A stretch of 64,000 bases of DNA. Origin: Parelaphostrongylus tenuis (Eukaryota > Nematoda > Chromadorea > Rhabditida > Metastrongylidae). Under the pieces are notes generated by a model. That model saw only the letters and a program-made list of their open reading frames with translations. It ran no database searches and was not told the origin of the DNA. The position numbers and the translations under genes are program-made. Every line of letters starts with the position of its first letter. Positions within the stretch are counted from its first letter, which is position 1. The stretch is from assembly GCA_019055375.1 (NCBI GenBank), contig JAHQIW010006165.1:62001-126000 (forward strand), given 5' to 3'. Shown here one piece after another: positions 11,961-25,115 of the stretch.

Positions 11961-13420
11961 AGGCGGAACGAAAGGCAATCTCTATCTTGTCATCTCTTTT
12001 GGCCTTATACAGAGTTTATCGCTTTGACTTCAGTTAACCTTCAAAATCACTCTTAATACTAATAGCGCATCAATTGAAACGAATGTCACCGATCTTAGAA
12101 GGCCCATTTACCGATATTTTCGTTTATCGTTTTCTTCTTTCATAAATTTCCAAGTTTTTTTTAGACCATCACTGTTCTTGGAACTGTTTCTGCCATGCTC
12201 AATGTCGTGAACTTTTCACTTCAATTGCGTCGGATCTGCTATACGTATTTTTTGATCTCATGTCTTCTTTGGTTTTTCTCTGCAATGATTTTATTCTAGA
12301 GTTGAACCAGTAAGAATGATTTATGAAAAGGACAGTCGTGAGAAGATTTCCCCAGAAAGTTTGATCATTTTTCTGTGATTAACGTCCTTGTACGATAATT
12401 TTGATTGTACATGACAGCAAATCTAACACTGATGCGTTTGATTTCTTCAGTTTTAGGTTCTTGCGAGTTGTGAACCTATGGGACACGTCTCTGAAATCAA
12501 TGCAAAAATTGGATTTTCGTTGTGTGCCCAAGCCTTGACCAACTTACTTTCACGAATGTTCCTGGACCGCCGATATAATCAATGAAAACACACTTAAGGT
12601 ACTTTTGCCAACCAACAAAAGCTTTTTCGAAAAAATTATGTCATCGTTTTTATAGCTGAGATGACGATTCCAACCAGCCGCCATGACATTCTGCGTGAGT
12701 ATGATATAGCAGAGGATGCAAGTAGCATATGGTTTCATCAAATCAGTTCTACGTCTTCCAAGGTGTAATTGATCATAGCTTCTTCAAGCTTGAAAGAAAC
12801 AATACCAATGTGCATAATGCAAGTAACTTGTGATTTGTGGCAATTATACACCGAACAAGGTCCTGTGAGATGCAAAACTTTCTATCCCAGGTTGAGCTGA
12901 ACTAGGGTTTTAATCCTGACTGTGGGGCGCGTGTTGGCTCTACATTTAAGGTGGCCACCACGATAAGCAGTCTTTCTTTGATATAAACTATCAAAACTGA
13001 CAGCAACCAACCTTCAAAGGGTTTGGCGTGGTAAGCGCATATCACCATCAAACCCAGTTGAGCTGACAATTCATGCCAATGAAAGAGTGGTGACGACGTG
13101 GTAATCTCGTAGTTCAAAGGCAATGCGCTCCCCTAAGAGTGAAGCGTGGGTCCATTTTCCCGCTTGGGATCGAAGTCTTTGCATGTCACTCAAGACTCTT
13201 AGAGGTATAATGCAGCATCATAGCACTGCCAAAAACGACAGTGTAAAGGTTTTTCAAAGATTGCATGCTCTTTATTTTAGTCAAATACAGTGGCTAAGGC
13301 TTTTCCTCTTAACAAGCTTTTTGATCTACTTCGTAGAGAGATGCAGCTGTTGGTTGGACCGAAGCCTCAAATTTTGCTTTTTACCAAGGAAAGATATTTC
13401 TACACGACTGTGATGGGCAT
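11960..13420. other. Unassigned stretch with one signal-peptide-like frame
   Basis: No recognised family. On the - strand at 12550-12741 a 63-residue frame begins MMKPYATCILCYIILTQNVM, followed by AAGWN, which looks like a secretory signal peptide with a plausible cleavage site after AA. I could not find convincing partner exons, so it may be a first exon of a small secreted protein or chance. The other frames here show nothing. Confidence 0.25.
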
Positions 13421-14098
13421 TCCGATACTTATTAGCATGCAAGGTGTGTAGCATAGCATGTCTCCGCAAGTTCTTGCAATGCAAAGTTAAATTTATTAAA
13501 GAGTTAAGGAATTTTTGGCACTGTTAACCATTTAACTTCATCTATTACACATAAAATTTTTGTTAAACGAGTGGCACATTTCTGCTCGGATTTCTGTTGC
13601 GCCTTCAGATCAGTTGTAGTATGTCTAGATTATTTCAACGTCTTGTCAATTACGAATATTATACTCTTGAGAAAGCCGGGATTTTAGGTCGCAGAAGAAA
13701 ATGAGAAGGTGGAAATCGGATTGTTGCTTTGTCACTTGACGGAGTTATGCATTTACTAAAATTCCTGCTGAAGCGATTTACACCACGCAGCTCATTGCCA
13801 GCCAATTTTCAATGTGAAATTTACCTCACTAATCCACTTCCGTACGCCTCGAATTAGCAAAATCAATCACGAAACTTACTTTAAGAGATTTCGCTTTGTG
13901 TTATTCGAATTGTGAACCCCTAATGCTATTGAAAAATTCAGCGAGCATCACGCTGACATTTTTCACGTAGAAATACTGAGCTGGACGACCCATTATTGCA
14001 TTTTGACACAGTCCGATAAAGAGAGCAAAATTTGTTTTTGGTTTAGTCCACTTCATTTGTTAGGCAATTAGGTAACGAAAATGAGAATTCTTGAAAAT

Positions 14099-15011
14099 AT
14101 GAAGAGACCTGCGACATATCCCTTTCTGATTTTGCTCATAGTTGTAATGTCGACAGTGTTTGGGATGTAGAGCGATGCCTGGGGGACAAGGTATAACAGC
14201 TGGTTGCTTTCGTAGCACAGATAATTTCAGTCTGAAATGTAAGTTGACGAACTTCAATAATAAGAAAATTGAGCGATGAGCAAAAATACGACCTCAGATG
14301 GGAGTCGAACTCGCGTTTCATCCATACCGAGGACACGTGTCATAACTTCATTCGAACTGCAAAGATAATAAGTATATGTTAAACATCGTTACCATTCGAA
14401 AAATATTATGATCTGAACCGTTTGGAGAAGGTTTACGAATTTTAGAATACGAAAACATGAATAAAATTGTCCAAGTTAATAATTTGATTTCCACATGTTT
14501 ACTGGAAAAAAGCTACGAAATTTCGTTGTAGCTAGGGCGAGGACGTTCACTGTCACCGCTTTTCACTCTGCCTATTGCTATGGCTTACACTGATGTGCCC
14601 ATGGTTTCCCCTCAAGCTCCTGGCATTGCGCCTAACAATGGGGTAGTCCAGGCTTTCGTATCTCGTCTTGTAGTGCAAACAGTAAGTTGGTTATATCATA
14701 AATTGCAAGGGTTTTCTCCTATCTCGTGAATTCCGGAGAGGCGCAGGAGGTGGATTCCACCTTCTGACATCTGTCAGCCGATTAGTGTTAACATGGCAAA
14801 CATAGTTATTATAATTCGGTCTGAAGCACATCTGAGTAAACTTACGTACTAAAAAAAATTTTGCTCTACAAATCATTGATGTCCCCGAAAATCATGCGCC
14901 TAGCGCACTGATACCTCATGGTCTAATCTCGACCTCACTAGTCAACTTGATATCAAATCAATTACTAACCGCTGTTGTGCCAAAGAGTTGCCCCCAGTGT
15001 GACGGATGAAG
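14099..15011 (+). pseudogene. Secreted-protein paralog B, exons 1-3, frameshifted
   Basis: Exon 1 is 14099-14190 (MKRPATYPFLILLIVVMSTV, a good signal peptide), with one extra base before the Cys codon that creates a TAG. Exon 2 is 14532-14681 (150 nt against 149 in the intact gene): RTFTVTAF, then after a one-base insertion LPIAMAYTDVPMV and AFVSRLVVQT, ending at a perfect GTAAGT donor. Exon 3 is 14872-15011; its acceptor AG is mutated to AA and the end is out of frame. Exons 4-5 are absent because a PLE dimer (15130-16890) follows. Low divergence and few lesions suggest recent death. Confidence 0.8.
14280..14350 (-). repeat. tRNA-like (SINE-type) insertion in intron 1 of paralog B
   Basis: The - strand contains GAGTTCGACTCCC, a pol III B box, preceded by an A-box-like region (GTTATGACACGTGTCC). 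It resembles the tRNA-like heads at 38.5 and 49.2-49.45 kb. It is not a functional tRNA, since acceptor and anticodon arms do not pair properly. Confidence 0.35.
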
Positions 15012-15129
15012 GTGGGACTTCAACATTCGCCACTTATCTGGATGATTCTAAGAAGGTTATAGCAGGTAGCAGAAAGCACAAATCTTTTAACATAATTTCC
15101 TGAAAAAAAACTAACAGTTTCCGAGACCG

Positions 15130-16190
15130 ACTCTCTACTAACCTCAGCATGCTTCAGTATAATTCCTAGTTCTCTTCTTTAAGCCAAGCACGAGGTGTTA
15201 CAGTAATCATTAATTGACGGCTGACGTTCCGACAGTTCGCCTTTTTTAGAGTCGTGAAAGGTCAAATTGCCTGCAATCCAGTCAGTCAAACACTTCCATT
15301 ACTCCTTTAGAAAAAGCCACCAGACCTAGATTTCAATCACACAAGCACAAAATCAACTCTCAACAAACTCACCGCTTTTTTTATATATGCTCTATTGGAC
15401 GATTCAAGTGAAGATCACCGGAAGGAGATCGCATAGGCTTTTAATGCACCCTACCCATCAAAACAACAGCGTTATATACTGACTCATATCACGAGCGATA
15501 ACGAAGCATACCTCCCTGCGGTTTATAGTTGGATTGATGATGATAATCCTTAGTGCATCCAGATTTTTTCACGCTGATTTTTTTTTGTTCCTGCGCAAGG
15601 ATGGTGACTTCGATCTCAAAATCAACTCCGTCGTGTTTCTGTTCTCTTTGCGTCCCTAGCGGGGTGTTCCGCCTATTATTACGTTTGTCAGCTAGGTGTT
15701 CTTCTATGCAGGCACAGAGCAGAATACCCGTTTCGCCAAAAAAATTTATCGCTAGACGCTTTGCAAGGGATTCGGTAGACTGTACGTAAGCTCATGCAAT
15801 CACCGTCTCTGCCGTCAGGACATATTTTACAATCTTTCATTATACAGAGATGGTCATATAAGTGGCTGCAAATTAATTGGCATCTTAGAGTATTCGGTTA
15901 TATCTCAATATAGCCACCGATTGCTATAGAATCCGCTCTTTTCAAACAGCGTTTTTAGCTGTACTAAACTCATTTGAAAAGAGAGGAAGGATGAATGGCA
16001 CTTTTTTCATTCTGGTTTTCGTCCGGAGGCGTACTCTTTCCTTTAAACCTAAGCTGGGAGGTTACAAATTCGTACCCATTAGAAATGGCTATTGCATGAG
16101 CCAGTTTCACGGATTCTACTATGTGTTCCTCCCCAGTACATACATTGGCTGCTGTTCGAAACATGTTTTTTACTAATGCCTTTTTCTTAT
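15130..16190 (-). mobile_element. Penelope-like element fragment P3
   Basis: This is the second copy of the P1 half-dimer, on the - strand. It contains the same GIY-YIG and linker regions (TAANVCTG and KLAHAIAISNGYEFVTSQ are readable at 15970-16164) with different stops. Its outer end near 15170-15260 repeats the terminal motif CACGAGGTGTTACAG and the hammerhead-like CTGACGTTCCG. It is inserted downstream of exon 3 of paralog B; the C arm at 31.64 kb shows the same region without a PLE. Confidence 0.7.
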
Positions 16191-16890
16191 GTCGGGGATG
16201 AAAAGAATAAACGGCCTCTGAATAATGAAAGATTGTAAAATATGTCCTAACGGCATAGACGGTGATTGCATGAGCGTAGGTACAGTCTACCTAATCTCTT
16301 GCCAAAGCGTGTAGCGACAAATTTGTTGGTGAAACGGGTATTCCGCTCTGTGCCTGCATAGAAGAACCCATAGCTGACAAGCGTCTTGATGGACGGAACA
16401 CCCCGCTGGGGACGCATAAAGAACAGAAAGGCGACGGAGTTGATTTTGAGGATCGATGTTACCATCCTTGCTCAGGAACAAAAAACATCAGGGCGAAAAG
16501 TTCTGTAAGCACTTTTGATTATCACCACCAATCCAACTATAAACCGCAGGGAGGAATGCCTTGTTATCACTCGTGATTTAATGCTGTTGTTTTGATGGGT
16601 AGGTGCATTACGAGCCTATGTCACTGGAACACATATAAAATGCTGTGGGTATATTGACGTTGATTTTGCGCTTGATGCGATTGAAATATAGGCCTAGTGA
16701 TTCTTTCTAAAGGAGTATTGGAGGTGTTTGGCTGATTGGGTTTCTGACAATTTGACCTTTCCAGGCTCTGAATAGTGCGAACTAACGAAAAGTCGGCTGT
16801 CAAATAATGATTAATGTAACACTCGTGTTTGAGTTAAGGAAGAAAATCAGGGATTATATTGAAGCATCCCGAGGTTAATATACAGCCAGT
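16190..16890 (+). mobile_element. Penelope-like element fragment P4, partner of P3
   Basis: The + strand GIY-YIG segment is decayed (GGTACAGTCTACCTAATC corresponds to GTVYLI). The junction with P3 at 16140-16230 is nearly identical to the P1/P2 junction at 11020-11110, so the two dimers are copies of one palindromic unit. The distal hammerhead-like motif is degenerate (CTGAATAGTGCG...ACGAAAAGTC). Confidence 0.65.
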
Positions 16891-16899
16891 CTTGCGAAT

Positions 16900-17900
16900 T
16901 GAAAATTCCTTAGAGGAGAACTATTTCTCTGTTGTGACCAAAGAAATGTTTGCTTCAGTGCTGGCATGGAGAAACTAGTCAAAGAAGGATTATAAAATGG
17001 AAACGATGGATGGCTTGAAATAAAGAATTGGAATTGGTGAAAGAGCAGCTCACTTTTGGACTTCAATTTAGAAATTGAATGCTTACCTGTAGAGAGATAA
17101 CCTTATCTTGCCGCTTAAGCTGACTGAGTGACATCGAAAGCGGGTAATTTTATATTCGTATATTCATTTACTCGGATATGGAGTGCTACAAAATTGTTGA
17201 AAACAAATCTGTATTCTGGTAAGCATGTTTACAATATCCGCCATGGAATTTAGTTAGATATCAAAATTTAAAACGTTTAAATTTGATAAATTGGAAGTCT
17301 GACGGTGGAGCAGCTACGTATCTCATGAAACCTTGTTGTGATGGTTAGTTGAGAGGCTTTAGTCATCCAAAGCATGTTGGACATTTCCAATATTACGTCT
17401 GCGATTCTGAATTGTAGTCGTGTCTATTATCAAACTGGGGACACGCTGGACCACATAAATATTCTACACAATGAATTTTAACAAATTTGAAGGGTTGTAT
17501 TGGATCCCATCGCGTTTATCACAGCGATGCAGGAAAAGTCAAAAAAAATCTACCGAATAAATTCAATTGGAAAATTCGTAGAGTTGACGAGGTTTGAACT
17601 ATTTTAACTGCAGATGGATCCTCTTGATTGCTGACAATATCAGTAAGGCAAAAGCACTGCCGAGAGAATCGCTTGAGAATCTTGGTCTAATGTGGTTGTA
17701 AGCGAATTTGCAATATATATTAAGGCACGTTCCATACTTAGCGTTAGAACTGGTTGTGAGTAAAATGGTTCTTGTCTACTAAATGGCGATAAGTGAAGAT
17801 TCAACCCCTTTTCGCTGGGCAAGAAAAATTTCATAAGAGCGTTAGTGATCATTCGAGAGCCTAACTCTCTAGTTACTTTGCTACATAGCCGTTTCCCGAA
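16900..17900. repeat. Low-copy duplicated segment, copy 1
   Basis: Related to 43650-44230 plus 45700-46040 and to 57180-58200. Shared landmarks include GTCAAAGAAGGATTATAAAA, CAAATCTGT...CTGGTAA and GATTGCTGA. No open frame is conserved among the three copies. It may be a duplicated flank or a decayed gene of unknown type. Confidence 0.4.
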
Positions 17901-18730
17901 GACGCCCTTTTCTGATATTGTAAAATTTAAAATAAGATTATGTTTTGCATCTGCCGCGCAATTTTACTTCTACTTCGCAGTAAGCACGAAAAGCACATAT
18001 GTAGAGGAAATCTCGTAGTACCAGGGTCACCGTTTTATCTAAAATTTCTTTGAAAATGGAGACATAATTTCCAGTCGAATGTCAAATCGCACTTGAAATA
18101 TAACGCTTTAAAGTATTTCGTTCGATCGATAGCGGGCCACCGCATTGAATCTGCGGTCATCAGACATCCCGACTGTGGATTAGCCTATAAACAAGCGTGC
18201 CGAATATGTGAGACTCGGCATTGTCCTATTACACTGCAATGACATGGACTTTCCAGAAAATAAGCACAGCATTGGAATTGTTGAATCTTACAATGTCGAA
18301 TGATCATTGATGGTCAGGAGAGAGAAGTCTGTCCTGCGAGAAAAACGCTGTGTAAAGCACAGACGTTTTCTTTCGTCGGAGCACTATAAAAAGACTTTTT
18401 CAAAAACGGTCATGAAGCACAGTAGCCGGAAATTCAAGCTTTCGAATGATTAGTAAAATGCGATGAAAAATCTGTTCCCAACGAAAGAAGTCGAATCTGC
18501 ATTTGTCGTTGTACAACGGATAAGTGCCGGTAAAACTAATAATGGGCAAGCAAGCTCTCCCTTTACATGAAGCATCGATTGTAACGTGTCATCGTTTCTC
18601 ACATTGACGATACTAATTGAAACTCAGGAAACTGGCAAAAAATCCAAAAATCCTGTTGTCCTCTCTCTCTCTCTCTCTCCCTCTATATAATCATATATAT
18701 AAGTATCCGCGAACCTCCTCTTTGAGGGAT
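17900..18730. other. Unassigned stretch with CT microsatellite
   Basis: No gene is recognised. A (CT)n run lies at about 18661-18680, just before the RTE element. The rest shows no repeat or coding signal that I could match within the window. Confidence 0.4.
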
Positions 18731-21700
18731 TCCTCCTGCTTAGTCGCGAGGGCACGTTGCGCGTCACCAGATGGTGGATAGGGGAATAAACGCGAACCAA
18801 AAGCGAACGTGTGCTTCCCAGAGAAGCAGGTGGATTCAGGGGTCGAGCTCCCTGCTTCTACAGCGCCGACTTGATAGAAACTCCATTTCTACGAGTCAAG
18901 TCGGTCAAAAGCCTGCCATCAAGCGGCTGGGAAGTAAATGGGAGGCGGTTAGGAGTTGCCTCCAACAAATAAGGTGCCTCCCGGTCATACGAGAGAGACT
19001 GGCAGGCTACTCGTGATACCCAACACCCACATTTAGAGCCTGGCGAGCTATACGTTTGGTATCAAAATGCCAAAAACAGTAACAAATATGGGCCTCATTC
19101 TCCTGACCCCTAAAGAGTCCCTGGTACGGCAGCGCCAGGTATGACGAGTACGGAGAGGCTGCTAAATCTCAGAACCGAACTAGGCTGCCAAGATCGAAAC
19201 GGACTAAAATGACGATCTCTACCTACAATGCAACAACTCTTGCTCACGAATCCACTGTAGAAGATCTATTGATTCAAGCAAGAAGAATAAGGTACGACGT
19301 CATTGGCCTGGCTGAGACGGAAGGCGCCATCCTTTTCACGCTGTTTATGACACCGGAGAGGAACTGTTCCTTTGGAACATGCGATCGCAGAGGTGTCGGT
19401 CGGCGTTGGCGTCCTCGTCAAATCAAATTTGACCGTGAACATCGATTCGTTTGAACAACTCACTACCCGTATCGGACGATTGCGGATTGAAACGATGTGG
19501 TTCTATGCCGGCCTTGACTATCTTCTTTGCTTACGCACCAACATCAGACTATGACGAAGACGAAGTCGAAGCGTTCTATATAGACCTCGAAAAATTCTTC
19601 AGAGAAGATCATACATTCTTCAAGGTCATTGTGGGAGACTTTAGCGCAAGCATTGGACCTAGAAGGACGCTGAAGAACGTCACATAGGACCCACGGACAA
19701 GAATGGAATGAACAGGATGAGAGGCTATCTGAGTTCATCATGACGACCCAAACCATCCACGGTAACTCGCAATTCCAAAAGCCTCACTCTCAGCGATGGA
19801 CGTGGGAGTCTCCCAATGGAGAGCATCATAACGAAATTGATCACATCTTAGTAAATCGGAAGATTTTGCCTGACCAATGTCGCTGTTGTTTCCAAGTTCT
19901 ACACGAGATCAGATCATCGCCTCCTTCGAGCAACGTTCCATTTTTCGAGGAGAGGAGAGAGAAGCACGCTAAATTTAGACAGCGAAGTCCCAGAACTGCC
20001 ATAAACTGGGATGTATTCAAGTCATTAGTCGGCTCTTAGGAAGATACCGTTGTCGACAACAGCGACGAAGAATGCGATCGACTCGTTGAATATCTTCACG
20101 TTGGCGCTAAAAAAGCCGAAAGTCCTAAGGTCACGAAGAGACGCTTGTCTCCGCAGACACTGGAGCTGATACGTCAACGTGGAATAGCACGAGCTGCAGG
20201 CAACCGAAACCTTATGTCCAAACTTGGGAAACGCTGCAGAAAAGCGATAAAAGAAGACCTCAAAGAGAGAAGAGCAGCAGTTATGGCAAAAGCTGCAGAA
20301 GCTGGGAGGAACATTCGCAAAGCCCAGCGAGGCTTCGCCAACTATAAGACCAAGATGATTGCACTCCTGATACCCTGACGGGACACTTGCAGCTCCGAGA
20401 AGGGCTATGGAGAAAATCATCCACCAATACTACTCGGAATCACTTCGCTAGCCATGTCCTCTTACCGTCATATAAATTGAAAGAGGACAAATATGTCTTT
20501 CCACCGGTCCTTCCCTTCCGAAATCCGACATGCTATATCGTCGGTGAAAAACAGAACAACACCCGGTCCAGACAGGATTAGACCAGAACATCTGAAGAAC
20601 CTGCCGCTCATTCTCATCAATACCCTGGCTCGGCTCTTCACTCGGCTACCTGACAGAATGCAAGGTCCTCTATTCAATGGAAAACCAGCAAGACCGTATT
20701 GTTGTTCAAAGGGAGACCTTCAAGGCATAGGCAATTATCGCCCAATCTGTTTGCTGTCCGTTGTCTATAAACTCTTTACTCGAGTCATCCTGAAAGGTTT
20801 GACAGAACACTGGACGAAGGACAGCCATGCGAACAAGCAGGGTTCCGGAAAGGATTTAGTACCATAGACCACATCCACACGATTACAAGACTCATTGATG
20901 TTTCACGAGAGTACAAGCAACCGCTCTGTCTCACTTTCATCGATCTGAAGAACGCCTTTGATTCAGTGGAAACAGAAGCGGTTATAGAGGCTCTGGATAA
21001 CCAGGGCGTCCCTGCTGGGTAAATAATAATCCTTCGTGAGCTTTATAAAGATTTCACGACCAAAATATCTCCATTCTACAACAATATCACCATTGACGTA
21101 AGCAGAGGGGTTCGACAAAGCGGTACAATTTCGCCAAAACTATTCATTGCCACCCTACAAAGCGTCATGCGAACATCAGAATGGGACGATATGGGAGTGA
21201 AAATTGACGGTCGACAAATAAACCATCTTTGCTTTGCTGACGATATCGTTCTCATAACACCAAACACCAGCCAAGTGGAACGAATGTTGACCGATTTTCA
21301 TAACGCCTGTGGAGAGATTGGTCTTCAACTAATCTAACGAAAGCAATGTTCATGAGGAACGAATGGGTTTCGAATGCCCCATTCACGCTCAATGGAACGA
21401 CAATCTCCGAATGCTCCAGTTACAGTTACAGTGATCTAGGTCGTGAAATCAACATGATGAACGACCTAGCTCCAAGTTGAGAATGAGGAAACGAGCGGCT
21501 TGGGAAACGTTTAAGAGCATCGAAGATGTAGTGAAGAGGATGAAGAACATCCGACTCCGTGCCCACCTTTTCGACAATTATCCGTACCCTAATGTATGCA
21601 GCAGAAACTCTGATCGCTACGTAAGCAGGATGAAAGATCACTTGGCGATGTCGAACGCGCAGTCGAAAGGTCGATGCTAGGAGTATCCCGTATCTCGCTA

Positions 21701-22046
21701 ATGAGAGAAACGATTCGAAGCTCCGCAACGATCGAAAATCAGGGCCGCCGTTTTATACGCCAGGATATGGAAAATAAGGTGGGCCGGACACGTGATGCGC
21801 TTCAACGACAACCGATGGACGAGAGCCGTTACCGACTGGATTCCTCGGGACGTCAAGCGCTCTAAAGGAAGACCACTGACCCGTTGGTCCGATTTCTTCA
21901 CGAAAGCGATGGAAGAAAGATATGATGCTCAGCGAATCTCTAGAGCGAGGAGGACCCACTGGGCTACTCTTGCACGCGATAGAGAAAAATGGAAGAGTTG
22001 CTGGTACCCGCTCGAGTCACTCGACGTTCAACTGGATGACAGGTGA
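18730..22046 (+). mobile_element. RTE-type LINE, nearly full length but broken
   Basis: This is a non-LTR retrotransposon with an AP-type endonuclease followed by a reverse transcriptase. A conserved leader lies at 18771-19016. The endonuclease region starts at 19209 (MTISTYNATTLA, YDVIGLAETE), with VIVGDF near 19630, NEIDHILVNRK near 19834 and SDHR near 19911, spread over several frames. Reverse transcriptase motifs are GPDRIRPEHLKNLP (about 20571), RPICLLSVVYKLFTR (about 20738), FIDLKNAFDSVE (about 20938) and catalytic FADDIVLI (21233-21256). The C-terminal domain (21477-22046) has RWTRAVTDWIPRD and REKWK. Many frameshifts and stops, including TAA at 21020-21022, make it inactive. The type is familiar from hookworm genomes. 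Confidence 0.9.
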
Positions 22047-22100
22047 TACAGTTGATATATGTATATAAATATATATATATATAATATATAATAATAAGTG
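22040..22100. repeat. AT microsatellite at RTE 3' end
   Basis: A run of TATATA-type repeats directly follows the LINE C-terminal region. It is consistent with a simple-repeat 3' tail of an RTE element or later expansion. Confidence 0.6.
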
Positions 22101-22229
22101 CTGTTATACATGTATGGAATTTGTATTTTTGCGTATATATACTTGATTACACGTATACATACACCTTAGGAAACTGACTTGCGTCGCACTCGCGTGGGAA
22201 CTATTATGCCATTGACTCTCTGATTTTCT

Positions 22230-22520
22230 TATTCTATAAATATGAAGCTGGTCAAGCTGAAAATTTAATTGGTATAGATGAAACAGTACAATAAACATAG
22301 TGTGATGGTTGACGTTTTGGCTTTCGTCGCCTTTTCAGAGACTTTTTTGTTGTTGTTTTATGGTTTGCGAGATGTTATGTAGACTGTTCATTTCTCGTCC
22401 ATGCAGCAACTGTAAGCTGTTGGTCTGCATAACATCTCGCAAACCATAAAACAACTCAAAAAGGCTCTGAAGAAGGGACGAAGCCGAAATGTCAGCCATC
22501 ATCTTCACGTATATTGTACT
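22230..22520. repeat. Palindromic element with hammerhead-like motifs
   Basis: Inverted arms (about 22255-22375 and 22410-22520) share a segment around TTTGCGAGATGTTATG and its complement. Each arm carries a hammerhead-like motif. The + strand copy at 22463-22497 reads GGCT, CTGAAGA, A, GGG, loop, GCC, GAAATGTC, AGCC; stem I (GGCU/AGCC) pairs. The - strand copy at 22307-22343 has the G8 position changed. An extra A after CUGAAGA departs from the consensus, so I call it hammerhead-like only. The layout resembles PLE-derived terminal repeats. Confidence 0.5.
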
Positions 22521-24560
22521 GCTCATCTTATACCAAAGAAATCGTCCTTACCCAACTCGTATTTGTTCGAATAAGAAAATCAAGGAGGTTTTCAATCTGT
22601 ACCTGATTTAATCGGTAGTCGGTCATGGGGGTTACTCCAAGATATTAAGCCAGTAATCTACACACCAAGTCTACATGAGGTAGGCATAATATTTGCATAT
22701 TATTAATGTGTTGGCTTGGATTTATTATGCTGATTTGAATTCAAGGCTCAGAATATTATATACTGAAAATGCATACGAAGCAATGTAAAATACTTTGTGT
22801 GCGTTGAATACTTCTTGCAATATTTAGTAAACCAATTTTAAGATTATTTAAAGCACTTTTCGGATAAGATGTTAGATCACGTGCTGTTTGAAGCGCATTG
22901 CTCCACTTCCACTAAAACGATCAAAGGTAAACGTTGTTAGGGCCGTACTGAGACATTTGTCGACTTTTTATTTAGCATGCACAATAATTCGAATGTGTAA
23001 TTTAAGCTTTATGTGTTTTTCTCTTTTCGCAACAGATTTCCAGCTTTTTGATGGCATAGAACTCCTAATTTTGATTCGTTAGTTAGACATTCTCTTACTG
23101 CAATATCTCACTTTGTATTCCAAAAATCTTCCTCACAGCGCTGCATGGAAAGATATAAGGATGAGTGCTACATTCAGTGTGCTCGAAGGACTTTCTTGCA
23201 GCTGGGGTTTGTGAACAGCTTTTCATTCGTTTTGAGTACCCATTATAGTCTAACTGATTTTCAAGAAAGTTTTACAGAGCTCTGCGAGAGCTCAAAGAAG
23301 AAGATTACTTATCATACTAGAAGTCATCATTTTTGAGGACAGTTCGATAGAACGCGCGGTGTCATTAACAAGTGGAGGGTTACATTTTCGATTGACGGTT
23401 CTTTCTCCCTTCAGAAAAAAATCAGATGAAGGATATGATTTTAGAACGCATGTTTTTTCTGCATGTCATTTGTTTTTCATTTCAAAGCTGAGGCTGATTC
23501 AGCTCAAGCTTAATAGAAGGATTAGATAAGAAAAAAATGCAAAGAAGAATTTGAGCGTATAATACGAAGGAATACAGTTTTTTCTACACCATTTTTCACA
23601 GAAAGCCTCAATATTTTTTCGAAACAAAAAATATTTCCCAATAAATAACAAAAATACGTCCGCTAACCCACGTCGAGTGTGAAACTCAATCTTACTTTTG
23701 CTGCTACAGTGCAGTAAGAAGGCTTCGTTGGAAACCATGTAGATAATTGAATTTACCAAGATTTGTCGTTTTAAAATCTCCAAACGTGTAATGAAAATAG
23801 GGCAAGCTGAATGGTCGTGATATTCGATACGACACGACACTGGTCTGATGCCCAGCATCAGCACTTTTCGGCAGTCAACCGTAAACAACCATATATCATG
23901 CAAAAATACCCAATTGAAATCGGAAGAAATGTCACTTCAAAACAGCTCGTAGTTCATTAATTCTATTGGAACGTCAGATAACTCATTGATCAGCCATATC
24001 GGGCGTTCATATTTTTTCGTTAAAGAGCCGATGATTCTACAGCTCTGACGATACTCTCCACTTGTCATTCGTGAGTAGAAAAGCAAGGCTTTATAATGTG
24101 AAATGCTTTCCACAAAGATTCAATTGCTCCTCTGTAAGAACCTAAGTAAAAAATCTATCAGAATAACTTGCTTAAGCAATTGTCTTGGTTCTGTATATTA
24201 GCAGATGGATCTTCCATTAACTTATGAAAGCGTTGGAGTACTGAGCGGTATAATCTAAGCTAATACCTAAGCTATCTTAGACGATTGAGCAGCTGAAGCA
24301 ACAAAATGAAGCTACCAGATCTTCCTCTCTGCTTTGCTTTCATATAACAAGAAACCTCGACTTCTGCTTGAATCTCGGTGTGGGCAATCCGTAAAAAAGT
24401 AAAAAGTAAAGGATGGTGGTCAAAGCTGCTGATGATGGTCAATTCTTGATAGGTGCGCCTTGCATTCAACTTGAATAAGGAAAGTTGGGGATGACTGAGT
24501 GCATATATTATTACTAAAATGATTCGCGATGTCCTACAAGAGTGTCAACTCAGTATTGAT
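22520..24560. other. Unassigned stretch, no recognised gene
   Basis: The longest frame is 134 residues on the - strand (23499-23903), rich in Phe, Leu and Lys. I recognise no domain and see no clear splice partner or homologous copy elsewhere in the window. It may be chance. Confidence 0.35.
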
Positions 24561-25115
24561 CATCTGCATCACCTGCCGTCCCGTTGATCGTCGAGTGACT
24601 CGAGCGGGCACCAGCAACACTTCCATCTTTTCCTATCGCGTGCAATAGCAGCCCTGTGGGGTCCTCCTCGCTTTAGGGATTTGTTGAGTATCATATCTTT
24701 CTTCTACTTTTTTCGTGAAGATATCAGACCATTGGGTCGGTGGTCTTCCTGTAGAGCGCTTGGCATCCTGAGGAATCCAGTCGGTAGTTGCTCTCGTCCA
24801 TTGCTTGTCATTGAAACGCATAACGTGTTTGGCCCACTTTATTTTTGATAACCTGGCGTGTAGAGCGGCATTTTTGGCCATCGATCGTTGACGTTAGGTC
24901 GGAACTTTGGATTCTCTCTCTCATTTGCGAGGTACGAGATGCTCCTAGCATCGGCCTTTCGATTCCACGTTTGGAGATAGTCGTCGAATTGAAGGTGGGC
25001 ACGGAGTCGGATGTCCTACGTCTCTTTCACTACGTCCTCGATGCTCTTAAACGCTTTCTAAGCCGCTCGTTTCCTCGTCTTCTTGATGGGTGCCCAATAT
25101 TCTGTCGTTGATAAG
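24560..25115 (-). mobile_element. RTE LINE 3' fragment
   Basis: The - strand carries the C-terminal domain of the same RTE group as 18730-22046. SKIKWAKHVMRFNDKQWTRA, DWIPQDAKRSTGRPPTQWSD and RRRGNERLRKRLRAS are readable. Stops and frame changes separate the pieces. 5'-truncated copies like this are typical of LINE insertion. Confidence 0.8.

Larger units (their letters stand above)
13425..15100 (+). repeat. Inverted duplication, arm 1 (carries paralog B)
   Basis: This segment matches 31690-33535 in reverse complement. Anchors include ATACTTATTAGCATGCAAGG at 13427-13446 and the exon 3/intron junction near 15000. The other arm contains an extra SINE (33107-33410). The arms therefore represent one ancestral paralog with its 5' flank, now in opposite orientation about 18 kb apart. 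Confidence 0.7.

Noticed and set aside
20025..20420. 131-residue open frame on the - strand
   Set aside because: Antisense to the RTE linker between endonuclease and reverse transcriptase.
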